This document shows, piece after piece, positions 1-9,398 of a stretch of 64,000 nt of DNA. The DNA comes from an uncultured Pelagibacteraceae bacterium (GTDB lineage: Bacteria; Pseudomonadota; Alphaproteobacteria; Pelagibacterales; Pelagibacteraceae), in contig CACENB010000003.1 in assembly GCA_902561015.1 (NCBI GenBank), positions 1 through 64,000 of the forward strand, given 5' to 3'. Made by a program: the position numbers and the translations under genes. Every line of letters begins with the position of its first letter. Positions within the stretch are counted from its first letter, which is position 1. The notes below the pieces were generated by a model, which was not told where the DNA came from, made no database searches, and was given only the letters and a program-made list of their open reading frames with translations.

Positions 1-500
1 TTTTGAAATGGTTTGGTTCTCATTTTAATTATACTAGAGATTACTTGAGCTATAATAATTAAACTATGAGAAAGATTTAATGACTTAAATTCTGGATTAG
101 TTAGAATTTGTAAAGTGTAATTAGCATAACTCACCTCTTCATTTGAAAGACCTGAGGCTTCAGATCCAAATAAAAAACCAACTTTTTTTTTAAAATCTAT
201 TTTCTTCAAATCATCTAAATTTATATGTTTTATATTTTTATTTCTAAATCGCGCTGAAGTAGCAATTACAATATCAATATCTTTGAGTGCTTTTTCAATA
301 TTCTCATACACTTTACTTTGACTAATAATATTTTTTGCACCTACTGATGTAGCAAAAATTTTGTCATTTGGAAAAATAGGCTTAGGATTTATTAAAATTA
401 ACTTTTTAAAGCTAAAATTTTTTATTGCTCTTGCACATGCACCGATATTTTCTGACAACTGCGGCTTATGTAAAATAAATGAAATATTATTTTTTGACAT
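1..500 (-). CDS. trmJ: tRNA (cytidine/uridine-2'-O-)-methyltransferase TrmJ-like, partial (C-terminus off the left edge)
   Basis: The ORF is open to the left edge and is absent from the ORF track. Translating the complement gives MSKNNISFILHKPQLSENIGACARA near the start, then a basic region and the motif GFLFGSEASGLSNEE. Both are typical of the SpoU/TrmH SPOUT class of RNA ribose methyltransferases, and the N-terminal 'P.L.ENIGA.AR' plus 'LVFG.E..GL' pattern fits TrmJ, which 2'-O-methylates position 32 of tRNAs using SAM. The start ATG is at 500, one base from the stop of the DUF1989 gene upstream on the same strand, so the two are probably co-transcribed. The C-terminal knot is not seen, so TrmJ versus another SpoU family member is an inference. 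Confidence 0.8.
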   Translation of the reverse strand, partial: MSKNNISFILHKPQLSENIGACARAIKNFSFKKLILINPKPIFPNDKIFATSVGAKNIISQSKVYENIEKALKDIDIVIATSARFRNKNIKHINLDDLKKIDFKKKVGFLFGSEASGLSNEEVSYANYTLQILTNPEFKSLNLSHSLIIIAQVISSIIKMRTKPFQ

Positions 501-501
501 G

Positions 502-1365
502 TTAATCAGTCAGACCATGGTCTCTATTATAAGATGAAATCTTAGAATTTTTTATACCTTCCAAAAATTTTTTGTCTACATCCCAAATAGAAACTTTTAG
601 TGGATAACATTTTGCTACATCAGATGAATGTTCAGAACCGCAATCACCACCGGGACATGCAGATAAGGCTCCTAGCAGATCAGTCTCAGCAAAAAATTCT
701 AAATAATCGCCAGGTCTTACCGGGCTTGATTTCATAAAATATTGCTTTGTATCATTGGTAAAACCAGTAAGCATAAATACATTTAATACATCGTGCACAA
801 TTTTTTCTGCCTCATCCACTTTGATATTCTTTTCCTTAACTAAAGCTCTCGTTAAATTTGAATGACAACAATAATGGTAATCGTTGTTTGATGTTAGCTT
901 GTAAGTATAAGGATCACATCTAGTACCAATAACATCATGAACTGAGCCCCCATCTTTATCATAACCATACCAATCTAACGTATCCCACGTAATTGTTGCC
1001 AATGATCTTAAATATGGAAAACTGCTGAACATTTTATCTCCAACTGATATATGTGTTCCGTAGAGAGCTCTAGTTTTTCCAGAATAAAACTTTTCATTTA
1101 AATTATCAGCTTGAAATATATTTAAATCTCCTACTTGTGGACCTTCAACACTTTCAATTCTAAAAAAATTACCTGATTTAACATTGAAAGTTTTAGCATC
1201 TCTTGGAGGGACTATAACTTCATCAATTTTTTTAATATGTTTTCTCGCTTCATGTAATATTTCAAGATTATTATTTATACTATCATTTGGGTAACAAACT
1301 ACAGGATCTGCTCCTACCCTGCTTTCAATATCAGCAGGTTTCAAAGAGAACTTTTTAATTTTCAT
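502..1365 (-). CDS. DUF1989 (urea carboxylase-associated / carboxyguanidine deiminase-like) family protein
   Basis: A 287-residue protein of the DUF1989 family. Family-type signatures are a central GTRCDPY, a following His/Cys pair (HYCCHSNL) and the C-terminal SACPGGDCG, a likely metal-binding set of Cys/His residues. DUF1989 proteins include the two subunits of carboxyguanidine deiminase and the urea-carboxylase-associated proteins. Here there is only one copy and no urea carboxylase or guanidine transporter nearby, so the substrate is unknown. It abuts cimA upstream (end 1365, next gene 1366) and trmJ downstream, which suggests one long transcript rather than a shared pathway. No signal peptide; cytoplasmic. 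Confidence 0.75.
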   Translation of the reverse strand: MKIKKFSLKPADIESRVGADPVVCYPNDSINNNLEILHEARKHIKKIDEVIVPPRDAKTFNVKSGNFFRIESVEGPQVGDLNIFQADNLNEKFYSGKTRALYGTHISVGDKMFSSFPYLRSLATITWDTLDWYGYDKDGGSVHDVIGTRCDPYTYKLTSNNDYHYCCHSNLTRALVKEKNIKVDEAEKIVHDVLNVFMLTGFTNDTKQYFMKSSPVRPGDYLEFFAETDLLGALSACPGGDCGSEHSSDVAKCYPLKVSIWDVDKKFLEGIKNSKISSYNRDHGLTD

Positions 1366-2967
1366 TTATTTACTTGCAGGAGCTTTGTCCTTGAATAATT
1401 TGAAATCTAAACTATCAATAAGAGCTTTAAAAGATGCATCAATTATGTTTGGTGACACGCCGATTGTAAACCAATTTTTTCCTTGGGAGTCTGTACTTTC
1501 AATAGATACTCTAGTGGTCGCTTCAGTTCCTGTATTTAAAATTCTTACCTTATAGTCAACTAGCTTTAAATCTTTTAAATATTCAGAATATTTTTCTAAC
1601 TTAGTAACATTTTTTCTTATAGCGTTATCTAAAGCATGAACGGGTCCATTACCCTCACCTTCGCAAACTATTTGCTCACCATCAACTTCTAATTTTGCTT
1701 TTGCTCTAGAAACTATTTTATCTTGATTATTTTTTGAGACTGAAACGTCGTATTCCTTAATTGAGATATATCTTGGAATTTCTCCCATTACTCTTCTAGC
1801 TAGTAATTCAAAAGATGCATCTGCTCCATCATAACTATAACCAATGAACTCTCTATCTTTAACTTCTTCTAATAGTTTTTTAACCTTAGGATCATTTTCC
1901 TTAATATCAATTCCAATTGTTTTAAGTCTAGACAGAATATTTGATTTACCTGATTGATCAGAAACAACAATATTTCTATTGTTACCAACATCTTCAGGAT
2001 TTATATGCTCATAAGTTTTAGGATCTTTTTGAACAGCAGATACATGTAAACCGCCTTTATGTGAAAATGCTGCAGCACCAACGTATGGTAAATGTTTATT
2101 TGGTTTTCTATTTAGTATCTCATCAAGCAACCTTGAACATTGTGTAATATGTTTGATATTTTTATTTTTTATACTTATTTCAAATTTATCTGATAGCTCT
2201 TTTTTAAGATGGAAAGTTGGAATAATTGACATTAAGTTAGCATTACCACATCTTTCACCTAAACCATTTATAGTACCTTGAATTTGTCTTGCTCCTGACA
2301 AAACTGCTGCTATTGAATTTGCAACAGCATTACCAGTATCATTATGTGCATGAATACCTAAATTTTCACCAGGTATGTGTTCTGAAACTTCTTTTACTAT
2401 CTTAGTTACTTCATGAGGAAGTGTACCACCATTAGTATCGCATAGAACTATCCATTTAGCTCCGTTATCATAAGCAGCTTTAATGCAAGCTAAAGCATAT
2501 TCGGGGTTTGCCTTGTAGCCATCAAAGAAATGTTCAGCATCAAACATGAACTCTTTATTATTTTTTACAAAATGCTTTGTGGTTTCTTTAATGTTATCTA
2601 AATTTTCCTCTTTAGATATTCCTAAAGCTACATCAACATGGAAATCCCAAGACTTTCCAACTAAACAAACAGATTTAGTATTAGAATTTAAAATTGCTGA
2701 CAAACCCGGATCATTTTCAGCACTTCGTCCTGCTTTTTTTGTCATTCCAAATGCAGTAAAGGTAGAGTTTTTTAATTCTAAACCTTTCTGAAAAAATTCT
2801 GTATCAGCTGGATTAGCACCTGGCCAACCTCCTTCAATATAATCTACGCCAAGATCATCTAAAGCATGTGCAATTTTTGTTTTTTCATCAATTGAAAAAT
2901 GCACACCTTGAGTTTGAGCTCCATCTCGAAGGGTTGTATCAAATATGTATAATCTTTCTTTACTCAT
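1366..2967 (-). CDS. cimA: (R)-citramalate synthase
   Basis: 533 residues of the LeuA/HMG-CoA-lyase-like superfamily. The catalytic motif DTTLRDGAQ is at residues 10-18, a divalent-metal HAHND motif is in the TIM barrel, and a LeuA-type allosteric domain fills the last ~130 residues. Length and the GGWPGANP segment fit the citramalate synthase branch rather than 2-isopropylmalate or homocitrate synthase. It condenses pyruvate with acetyl-CoA, giving a threonine-independent route to 2-oxobutyrate and isoleucine. The start overlaps the cysS stop by 4 nt (ATGA), so translation is probably coupled. The leucine-pathway enzymes needed downstream are not in the window. Feedback by isoleucine through the C-terminal domain is known for the family but not tested here. 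Confidence 0.9.
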   Translation of the reverse strand: MSKERLYIFDTTLRDGAQTQGVHFSIDEKTKIAHALDDLGVDYIEGGWPGANPADTEFFQKGLELKNSTFTAFGMTKKAGRSAENDPGLSAILNSNTKSVCLVGKSWDFHVDVALGISKEENLDNIKETTKHFVKNNKEFMFDAEHFFDGYKANPEYALACIKAAYDNGAKWIVLCDTNGGTLPHEVTKIVKEVSEHIPGENLGIHAHNDTGNAVANSIAAVLSGARQIQGTINGLGERCGNANLMSIIPTFHLKKELSDKFEISIKNKNIKHITQCSRLLDEILNRKPNKHLPYVGAAAFSHKGGLHVSAVQKDPKTYEHINPEDVGNNRNIVVSDQSGKSNILSRLKTIGIDIKENDPKVKKLLEEVKDREFIGYSYDGADASFELLARRVMGEIPRYISIKEYDVSVSKNNQDKIVSRAKAKLEVDGEQIVCEGEGNGPVHALDNAIRKNVTKLEKYSEYLKDLKLVDYKVRILNTGTEATTRVSIESTDSQGKNWFTIGVSPNIIDASFKALIDSLDFKLFKDKAPASK

Positions 2968-4307
2968 TTAAATTTCCACAGTGTTTTACCATCTTTGTCC
3001 TCTATTAAAACACCTTTGTCTGAAAGTTCATCTCTAATTCGATCAGCCTCTTTATAATCCTTATTTTCTCTAGCTTTATCTCTTAAGTTTACCATTTTTT
3101 CGATTTCAGACTCACTTAATGAAACTCTATCTCTTTTAAAATTATGCCACTGCTCACTTGTTTCGTTTAGTAAACCAATAAATCTACATGCTGATATAAA
3201 TAAATCTTTGTTATCATCTTTAATTGCTTTTTCATACAAGCCATGGAGATTAGCAATATAACCCGGGGTATTTAAATCATCATAAAGAGGTTTCAATATT
3301 TCATCAGAAACTTTTACAGGTTTGAAATTGTCTAATTTTATTCGATACCACTTATCTAAAGTATTTTCACAATCAATTAATAATTTATCGTTCCAATCTA
3401 AAGGTTGTTTATAATGTGCACTCATCAGTGCTAACCTGATTATTTGACCACTGATTTTTTTTCTAAAGTCTTTTATCTTTAAGATATTACCTTGAGACTT
3501 GGCCATTTTTTCATTGGACATTGTTATAAAGGCATTATGAATCCAAAAGTTAGCGAAAACTTCAGTATCATTAGCACATCTAGATTGAGCAATTTCATTT
3601 TCGTGGTGAGGAAAAATTAAATCAATACCACCACCATGTATATCAAATTTATCACCTAAAAGTTTTTTTGACATAGCAGAACATTCTAAATGCCATCCTG
3701 GTCTACCTGGTCCCCAAGGAGAGTCCCAAGAAGGTTCATCTTTAATTGATGGCTTCCATAACACAAAATCCTCAGAGTTTCTTTTATTGTCACTTATTTC
3801 AACTCTCGAACCTGCAATTAAATCTTCTAACTTTTTATTTGATAATTTTCCATACTCAGAAAATTTTTTTACCTCAAAATATACATGTTTATTGTTTTCA
3901 TATGCGTAACCTTTTTTAATTAAATCATTAATCATTTGAATCATTAGACTTATATGCTCTGTAGCTTTGGGTTGATGAGTAGGATCCTCACAATTTAAAA
4001 ATTTACAGTCTTCGAAAAAACTTTTAGTTATTTTTTCAGTCAACTCTTTTGTCGATATTTTAAGTTTTTGTGAAGATAAAATAATCTTATCATCAATATC
4101 TGTAATGTTTCTTACATATGTGACTTTTGAAAAATTATTTTTTAAAATCTTAAAAAGAATATCAAAAATAACTAGTGGTCTTGCATTTCCAATATGTGGA
4201 TCATCATAAACTGTTGGTCCACAAACATACATGCCAATATTTTCTTTTTGTATCGGGATGAACTGCTCTTTTTTATTTGTTAAATTGTTTGTTAAAAAAA
4301 TATCCAT
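2964..4307 (-). CDS. cysS: Cysteinyl-tRNA synthetase
   Basis: 447 residues, close to the usual bacterial length. Class I aminoacyl-tRNA synthetase signatures are clear: HIGN at residues 38-41 preceded by the zinc-ligand Cys29 (VCGPTVYDDP), the CysRS-specific GWHLECSAM and HHENEIAQS segments that supply further zinc ligands, and KMAKS as the KMSKS loop. The C-terminal DALR-like helical domain ends with RDELSDKGVLIED, typical of CysRS. It charges tRNA-Cys in the cytoplasm. It lies upstream of cimA on the same strand with a 4-nt overlap and 51 nt downstream of nadE. Confidence 0.97.
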   Translation of the reverse strand: MDIFLTNNLTNKKEQFIPIQKENIGMYVCGPTVYDDPHIGNARPLVIFDILFKILKNNFSKVTYVRNITDIDDKIILSSQKLKISTKELTEKITKSFFEDCKFLNCEDPTHQPKATEHISLMIQMINDLIKKGYAYENNKHVYFEVKKFSEYGKLSNKKLEDLIAGSRVEISDNKRNSEDFVLWKPSIKDEPSWDSPWGPGRPGWHLECSAMSKKLLGDKFDIHGGGIDLIFPHHENEIAQSRCANDTEVFANFWIHNAFITMSNEKMAKSQGNILKIKDFRKKISGQIIRLALMSAHYKQPLDWNDKLLIDCENTLDKWYRIKLDNFKPVKVSDEILKPLYDDLNTPGYIANLHGLYEKAIKDDNKDLFISACRFIGLLNETSEQWHNFKRDRVSLSESEIEKMVNLRDKARENKDYKEADRIRDELSDKGVLIEDKDGKTLWKFK

Positions 4308-4358
4308 TTCACTTGATTAAGAAATATACCTTATTTGATGATTTGTTAATCTAATTGA

Positions 4359-5096
4359 TTAACTAGGAATTTTGCATACTGGAATAGGCTCCATTTTATG
4401 CATATTTTGTTTTCTAATTTTTTCGTATTCTGCTTTATGTGGAGAATTAGGATTCTTCATTGCATCCTCTAGAGCTTGATAGTCAAAACCTAACTGACCC
4501 TCATCAGTTCTCCCATCATCCCAAAGACCATCTGTTGGAGCGGCATCGATAATCTCTTGTAATATTCCAAGTTCTTTTCCAATTTCCCAAACTTCAGTTT
4601 TGTTACAATCTGCAATTGGTGAAATATCAACACCTCCATCTCCATATTTTGTATAAAATCCAACTCCAAAATCCTCTACTTTATTACCTGTTCCAACAAC
4701 TATTCCTTTATTGGCAGCTGCTACTTGGTAAAGAGTTGTCATTCTTAATCTTGCTCTTGAATTTGCAAATCCGTGTTCGTTGTCAAATTTATTTAATGTT
4801 GATGAAAATGTCTCAAATAATTTATCTAAACTTATAGTATGTGCCTCTACATTCTTAAAATTTTTTACTAACCATTGTTGGTGTTTTAAACTTAAATCAT
4901 GTTGGTTTTCTATTTGCTTAATGGGCATAGTCAAAACAATAGTTTTTAAACCTGTCATCGCGCTTAATGTACTTGATACAGATGAGTCGATTCCTCCTGA
5001 TATACCAATTACCAAAGCCTGAGCTTTAGATGGCATTTGATCAACGTATGATTTGATCCAATTTGATATATATTTTACTTTTTCTTTAGGATTCAT
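4359..5096 (-). CDS. nadE: NAD synthetase (NH3-dependent type)
   Basis: 245 residues with no nitrilase/glutaminase domain, so the ammonia-dependent short form. The P-loop of N-type ATP pyrophosphatases, SGGIDSS, is at residues 33-39. The later GTGNKVEDFGVGFYTKYGDGGVD-type region binds deamido-NAD and magnesium, and PTDGLWDDGRTDE is a family hallmark near the C-terminus. It carries out the last step of NAD synthesis. It lies between the DAHP synthase gene and cysS, all on the minus strand with 40-50 nt gaps. No regulatory element was recognised. Confidence 0.95.
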   Translation of the reverse strand: MNPKEKVKYISNWIKSYVDQMPSKAQALVIGISGGIDSSVSSTLSAMTGLKTIVLTMPIKQIENQHDLSLKHQQWLVKNFKNVEAHTISLDKLFETFSSTLNKFDNEHGFANSRARLRMTTLYQVAAANKGIVVGTGNKVEDFGVGFYTKYGDGGVDISPIADCNKTEVWEIGKELGILQEIIDAAPTDGLWDDGRTDEGQLGFDYQALEDAMKNPNSPHKAEYEKIRKQNMHKMEPIPVCKIPS

Positions 5097-5135
5097 AAAA
5101 TAATATTTAACAATCTTACAATTTAAAGCAATAGA

Positions 5136-6515
5136 TCAAGATGCCACTTGAATAGAATTTTTTGAATAGCTGCTATTCTTTTTAATCTCATCTGATATTA
5201 AAAATGCTAATTCTAAGGCTTGATCTGCATTAAGCCTAGGATCACAGTGAGTGTGGTATCTGCTTGATAAATCAGCATCAGAAATTTTTCTTGCACCACC
5301 AGTACATTCTGTCACATTTTGACCAGTCATTTCAATATGTAAGCCTCCTGCGTACGAACCCTCACTTTGGTGAACTGCAAATACATCTCGTACTTCTTTT
5401 AAAACTCTATTGAATGGCCTAGTTTTAAATCCAGTTGTAGATTTGATCGTGTTTCCATGCATAGGATCACAAGACCAAATCACGTTTAAACCTTCTTTCT
5501 TAATGGTTCTTACGAGTTTTGGTAAAAATTTTTCAACTGAGTCGTGTCCAAATCTAGATATAAGTGTAATTTTACCTTTTTCATTTTTTGGATTTATTAA
5601 GTTGCAAATTTTTACTATTTCTTCTGGTTTACTTGTAGGGCCACATTTTATTCCTATTGGATTTTCTATACCTCTGCAAAATTCAACATGACCCCCATCT
5701 AACTGTCGAGTTCTATCACCAATCCATACAAAATGAGCAGATGTATCGTGGTATTCTCCAGTTGTAGAATCTATTCTTGTCATGCTTTCCTCAAAAGGTA
5801 GATGTAATGCCTCATGTGATGTCCAAAAATTAACTGTATATAATCTGTTATTAAAGTCTGAAGTAATTCCGCATGCTGACATAAATGCTAATGCATCAGC
5901 AATCTTATCCTCTAGATCTTTAAATTTTTTAGCTTGAGGACTTTTTTTGATATAGTCTAAATTCCACAAGTGAACTTTATTCAGGTCTGCAAAACCTCCT
6001 TTTGAAAATGCTCTTAATAAATTTAGAGTTGATGCAGATTGTGAGTAAGCTCTAAAAAGTCTTTTTGGATCGTGCTCTCTAGCTTTTTTATTAAATTCAA
6101 TACCATTTACATTATCGCCTAAATAGCTTGGTAGTTCTAAATTTCCTTGTTTTTCGGTTGGTGCACTTCTTGGTTTGGCAAACTGACCTGCAATTCTTCC
6201 AAGCTTAATTACTGGCAGTGATGCTGAATAGGTTAACACCAATGACATTTGTAAAATTAATTTAAAGGTATCTCTAATATTATCTGGATTAAATTCAGCA
6301 AAACTTTCAGCGCAATCTCCTCCCTGAAGTAAAAAAGCTTTACCATCTACTACTTCAGCAAGTTGTTGTTTTAAGTGTCTTGTCTCACCAGCAAAAACAA
6401 GTGGTGGAAAATTTTTTATTTTACCTAACACTTGCTCCAATTCCTTTTTATCTGAATATTCAGGAATATGTTTTACTGGATATTTTCTCCAACTATTTAT
6501 TTTCCAATTTTTCAT
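5136..6515 (-). CDS. aroG: Class II 3-deoxy-D-arabino-heptulosonate-7-phosphate synthase
   Basis: About 459 residues of the plant/class II DAHP synthase family. NSWR near the N-terminus, FLLQGGDCAESF, RIAGQFAKPRS, the metal-binding WSCDPMHGNT and the C-terminal TECTGG are all class II signatures. It joins phosphoenolpyruvate and erythrose 4-phosphate to start the shikimate pathway. The ORF track begins two codons earlier at a TTG (6521); the ATG at 6515 has an AGG six bases upstream and gives MKNWKINSWR, the normal family start, so it is preferred. The symbol is by common usage; class II genes are also called aroH or aroF. Confidence 0.93.
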   Translation of the reverse strand: MKNWKINSWRKYPVKHIPEYSDKKELEQVLGKIKNFPPLVFAGETRHLKQQLAEVVDGKAFLLQGGDCAESFAEFNPDNIRDTFKLILQMSLVLTYSASLPVIKLGRIAGQFAKPRSAPTEKQGNLELPSYLGDNVNGIEFNKKAREHDPKRLFRAYSQSASTLNLLRAFSKGGFADLNKVHLWNLDYIKKSPQAKKFKDLEDKIADALAFMSACGITSDFNNRLYTVNFWTSHEALHLPFEESMTRIDSTTGEYHDTSAHFVWIGDRTRQLDGGHVEFCRGIENPIGIKCGPTSKPEEIVKICNLINPKNEKGKITLISRFGHDSVEKFLPKLVRTIKKEGLNVIWSCDPMHGNTIKSTTGFKTRPFNRVLKEVRDVFAVHQSEGSYAGGLHIEMTGQNVTECTGGARKISDADLSSRYHTHCDPRLNADQALELAFLISDEIKKNSSYSKNSIQVAS

Positions 6516-6580
6516 GTTCAACCTAGAGTAGTTTTAGCAGAGTTTTGAAACTATACAACTTAGATTTAATTTAATAGATA

Positions 6581-7510
6581 TTATTTAGCCTTTTTTTTAC
6601 AAATTATAGACCACGACTTAGGTAAAGGGTCGATCAATTCCATAACTCTTACTTTTTCCCAGAACCCTAACTTTTCCCAAGAATTTACCCATGTATCTGG
6701 CAAACGTTTTTTGTTTATATTCCCTAAAGTTACAAACTCTAAAACTTCCAAATCAGCTTTTTCCAAAATTTTCTTTATTTCAAATGTGTCATAAGCTTCA
6801 TCAACGGGAGTGAGATAAGCGTCTGCAAACATCGCATCACTAATAGAAATATGTGTTGGATAACCATAAGAACGAATTTTCAAAATTTGTTTAACTTTAC
6901 GGGATACATTATCTCTAATATCTTGGTAAATTGTTCTAATTGTTTTATCAAAAAAACTACCATATTTTTTGTTAAAACTTTTTACAGCCACTTTGGCACT
7001 TTCAAGATCTTTATTTAAACCTAATATAGATATGGCTTCTCTTAGCATATATCTTTTGTAGTGGCCTTTTTTTGAATAAAACATCATACCTAAAATGCCA
7101 CCAGGTTTCAGAGCATTCTTAATGTTATTTATTGATTTAATAATATCAGTTGAGTGATGTAAAGCCCCAATGGATATTGCACAATCAGCTAAATTATTTA
7201 TTGAAATTTCATCTAAAAATGATTGGTTCAAAATTTTTACTCTATTTGAAAAACCTTTTTCTTTGAACAAAGCTTCTGCTAATTGCAGACTAGGTTTTGA
7301 AATATCTAAACATATTGCATTACAATTCGGATACAAATCTAAAAATCCTGCAGTATGTCTTCCTGCTCCACAACCTGCATCAAGAAGTAAAAATTCTTTA
7401 GAGGGAATATATGGCTTTAATCTTTGTGCCCATTGATATGTTATTAAGGAATTAGGTCCAGGATATTTTATCTGAGCATAAAATTCTTTTGTAAGTTTAT
7501 CTTGATCCAT
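6581..7510 (-). CDS. Class I SAM-dependent methyltransferase, specificity unknown
   Basis: 309 residues. The Rossmann SAM-binding motif I is LLDAGCGAGRHT near residue 43, followed by an acidic motif II (NAICLDIS) and a motif IV region (ADCAISIGALHHS) that places it among small-molecule methyltransferases of the Methyltransf_11/25 type. The C-terminal ~170 residues hold a long helical insertion with conserved-looking YGYPTHISISDAMFADAYL, which probably forms the substrate pocket. It sits alone between glmS and the DAHP synthase gene on the same strand with ~60 nt gaps. I do not recognise the substrate. No membrane segment or signal peptide is seen. Confidence 0.75.
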   Translation of the reverse strand: MDQDKLTKEFYAQIKYPGPNSLITYQWAQRLKPYIPSKEFLLLDAGCGAGRHTAGFLDLYPNCNAICLDISKPSLQLAEALFKEKGFSNRVKILNQSFLDEISINNLADCAISIGALHHSTDIIKSINNIKNALKPGGILGMMFYSKKGHYKRYMLREAISILGLNKDLESAKVAVKSFNKKYGSFFDKTIRTIYQDIRDNVSRKVKQILKIRSYGYPTHISISDAMFADAYLTPVDEAYDTFEIKKILEKADLEVLEFVTLGNINKKRLPDTWVNSWEKLGFWEKVRVMELIDPLPKSWSIICKKKAK

Positions 7511-7577
7511 AATTTAAATTTTTTGTTATTATAAGTTTAATTAGCATCCTTGTAGTATGAGGTAAATTCAATACTTG

Positions 7578-9398
7578 CTACTCAACTGTAACCGATTTGG
7601 CTAAATTTCTTGGCTTATCAATATCATAACCCTTTTTAAGAGCTGAGTAATATGCCAATTTTTGAAGCGGAATAGTTAAAAGGAACGGAAGTAAGTCATC
7701 ATTTGTATTCTCGACTACAATAGTTTCCCAAATATTTTCTGAAACAACTTCATCTTTACTTTTATTGGTTATTAATAATACCTTTGCTCCTCTAGCAATA
7801 ACTTCCTGCATGTTAGAAATGGTTTTTTTATAGTAATTATCTCTAGGCGCCAACACTACAACTGGCATACCTTCTTCAATCAAAGCCAAAGGTCCATGTT
7901 TCATTTCTCCTGCGGGGTAACCCTCGGCATGAACGTAAGATAATTCTTTTAATTTTAAAGCTCCCTCTAATGCGATAGGGTATGAAAATCCTCGACCCAA
8001 AAACATTGAACCTTTGGCCTCAATAAAAGTACTTGAGGTATTTTGAATTTTATTATCAATAAGCAATGTTTTGCCAACTAATTCAGGTAGAGCTTTTAAA
8101 TCTTTCAGCTTTTTTGAAAATTTTTTCTTATTGATATCTCCTCTAATTAATCCAAGTTTTAAAGAGAGAATATATAAAATTAACATTTGACCTAAGAAGG
8201 CTTTTGTCGAGGCAACACCTATCTCTGTGCCACAGTGAATTGGTAAAACAAATTTAGAGTCTCTTGCTATAGAGCTTTCGATTACATTAACGATGCCACA
8301 AGTTTTCATACCATTTTTATTACACAAATCTAAAGCTGCATAAGTATCAGCAGTTTCGCCTGATTGCGATACAAAAATATATAAACTATCTTTTTTAAAT
8401 CTATTTTTTCTGTACCTAAATTCTGAGGCTATATCTACACTTACATCTAGAGATGTTAATTCCTCAAACCAATATTTGGCCATTAAACATGAATGATATG
8501 CGGTACCACATCCTATCAATGTTATTGATGAAATATCTTCTGCATTCCAGGGAAAATTAAATATATTAATGTCATTGTTTGCTGTATCTAAGTATTCTTT
8601 AATACCGTTCTTTATTGACATTGGTTGTTCGTCTATTTCTTTAGCCATAAAATGTTTGTAGTCTCCTTTATCGTATTTTTGATCCTCACTAGATAATTCT
8701 AAAACTTTTTTATTAATTTTTTTTCCCTTTTCATCAAAAAACTCGACTAGATCTTTTTTAATCACACAAAATTCACCATCATTTAGATATGTAATTTTGT
8801 TTGTCATTGATTTCAAAGCATATGAGTCTGAACCTAAATAATTTTCATTTGGACCATAACCGACAGCTAAAGGTGAACCTCTTCTAGCGCCTATGATTAA
8901 ATCTGGTTGATCTTTAAAAATGATTCCTAAAGCAAAACTTCCATGAAGTAATTTCAAAGTTTTTTTTATAGAATTAATTACATTTTCTGTTTTTAAATGT
9001 TCAGTTATTAAATGAACAATAACCTCTGTATCTGTTTGAGATTTGAATTTATGACCTTTACCAATTAAAAACTTTTTTAAGATAGTTGAATTTTCAATTA
9101 TTCCATTATGTACTACAGAAACATTTTGGGAAGAATGCGGATGAGCATTTAAACTGCTAGGTATTCCATGTGTTGCCCATCTAACATGACCAATGCCTAT
9201 AGTTCCTTCCATCTTTTGGACAAGTGAATTTTTTTCTAAATTATCTACCCTGCCCTCAGATTTAATCTCATTAATTGAACCTCTTGATAGAGTGGCTATT
9301 CCTGCTGAGTCATAACCTCTATATTCTAATTTTTTTAACGAATTAATTATCGTAGATGAGACCGGCTTGTAACTATTAATTCCAATAATTCCACACAT
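7578..9398 (-). CDS. glmS: Glutamine--fructose-6-phosphate aminotransferase (isomerizing)
   Basis: 606 residues, matching the usual length. The N-terminal MCGIIGIN provides the catalytic Cys2 of the class II glutamine amidotransferase domain, with GHVRWATHG and TDTEV following. Two SIS sugar-isomerase domains fill the second half, with the first containing SQSGETADT, and the C-terminus DKPRNLAKSVTVE is diagnostic. It makes glucosamine 6-phosphate, the entry to peptidoglycan and LPS amino sugars. Its start overlaps the stop of the GlmU-like gene by one base, so the two form an operon for consecutive UDP-GlcNAc steps. No glmS ribozyme-like element fits, since there is no leader between the two genes. 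Confidence 0.97.
   Translation of the reverse strand: MCGIIGINSYKPVSSTIINSLKKLEYRGYDSAGIATLSRGSINEIKSEGRVDNLEKNSLVQKMEGTIGIGHVRWATHGIPSSLNAHPHSSQNVSVVHNGIIENSTILKKFLIGKGHKFKSQTDTEVIVHLITEHLKTENVINSIKKTLKLLHGSFALGIIFKDQPDLIIGARRGSPLAVGYGPNENYLGSDSYALKSMTNKITYLNDGEFCVIKKDLVEFFDEKGKKINKKVLELSSEDQKYDKGDYKHFMAKEIDEQPMSIKNGIKEYLDTANNDINIFNFPWNAEDISSITLIGCGTAYHSCLMAKYWFEELTSLDVSVDIASEFRYRKNRFKKDSLYIFVSQSGETADTYAALDLCNKNGMKTCGIVNVIESSIARDSKFVLPIHCGTEIGVASTKAFLGQMLILYILSLKLGLIRGDINKKKFSKKLKDLKALPELVGKTLLIDNKIQNTSSTFIEAKGSMFLGRGFSYPIALEGALKLKELSYVHAEGYPAGEMKHGPLALIEEGMPVVVLAPRDNYYKKTISNMQEVIARGAKVLLITNKSKDEVVSENIWETIVVENTNDDLLPFLLTIPLQKLAYYSALKKGYDIDKPRNLAKSVTVE

Noticed and set aside
268-272. The finding listed at 268-272
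   Set aside because: Those numbers are residue positions in the SpeDE fusion, not DNA coordinates; the real DNA position is about 39225-39242 and is reported separately. The 268-272 entry should be disregarded.
7511-7577. A glmS-type ribozyme or riboswitch near glmS
   Set aside because: This gap is downstream of glmS, and upstream of it there is a one-base overlap with the GlmU-like gene, leaving no leader.
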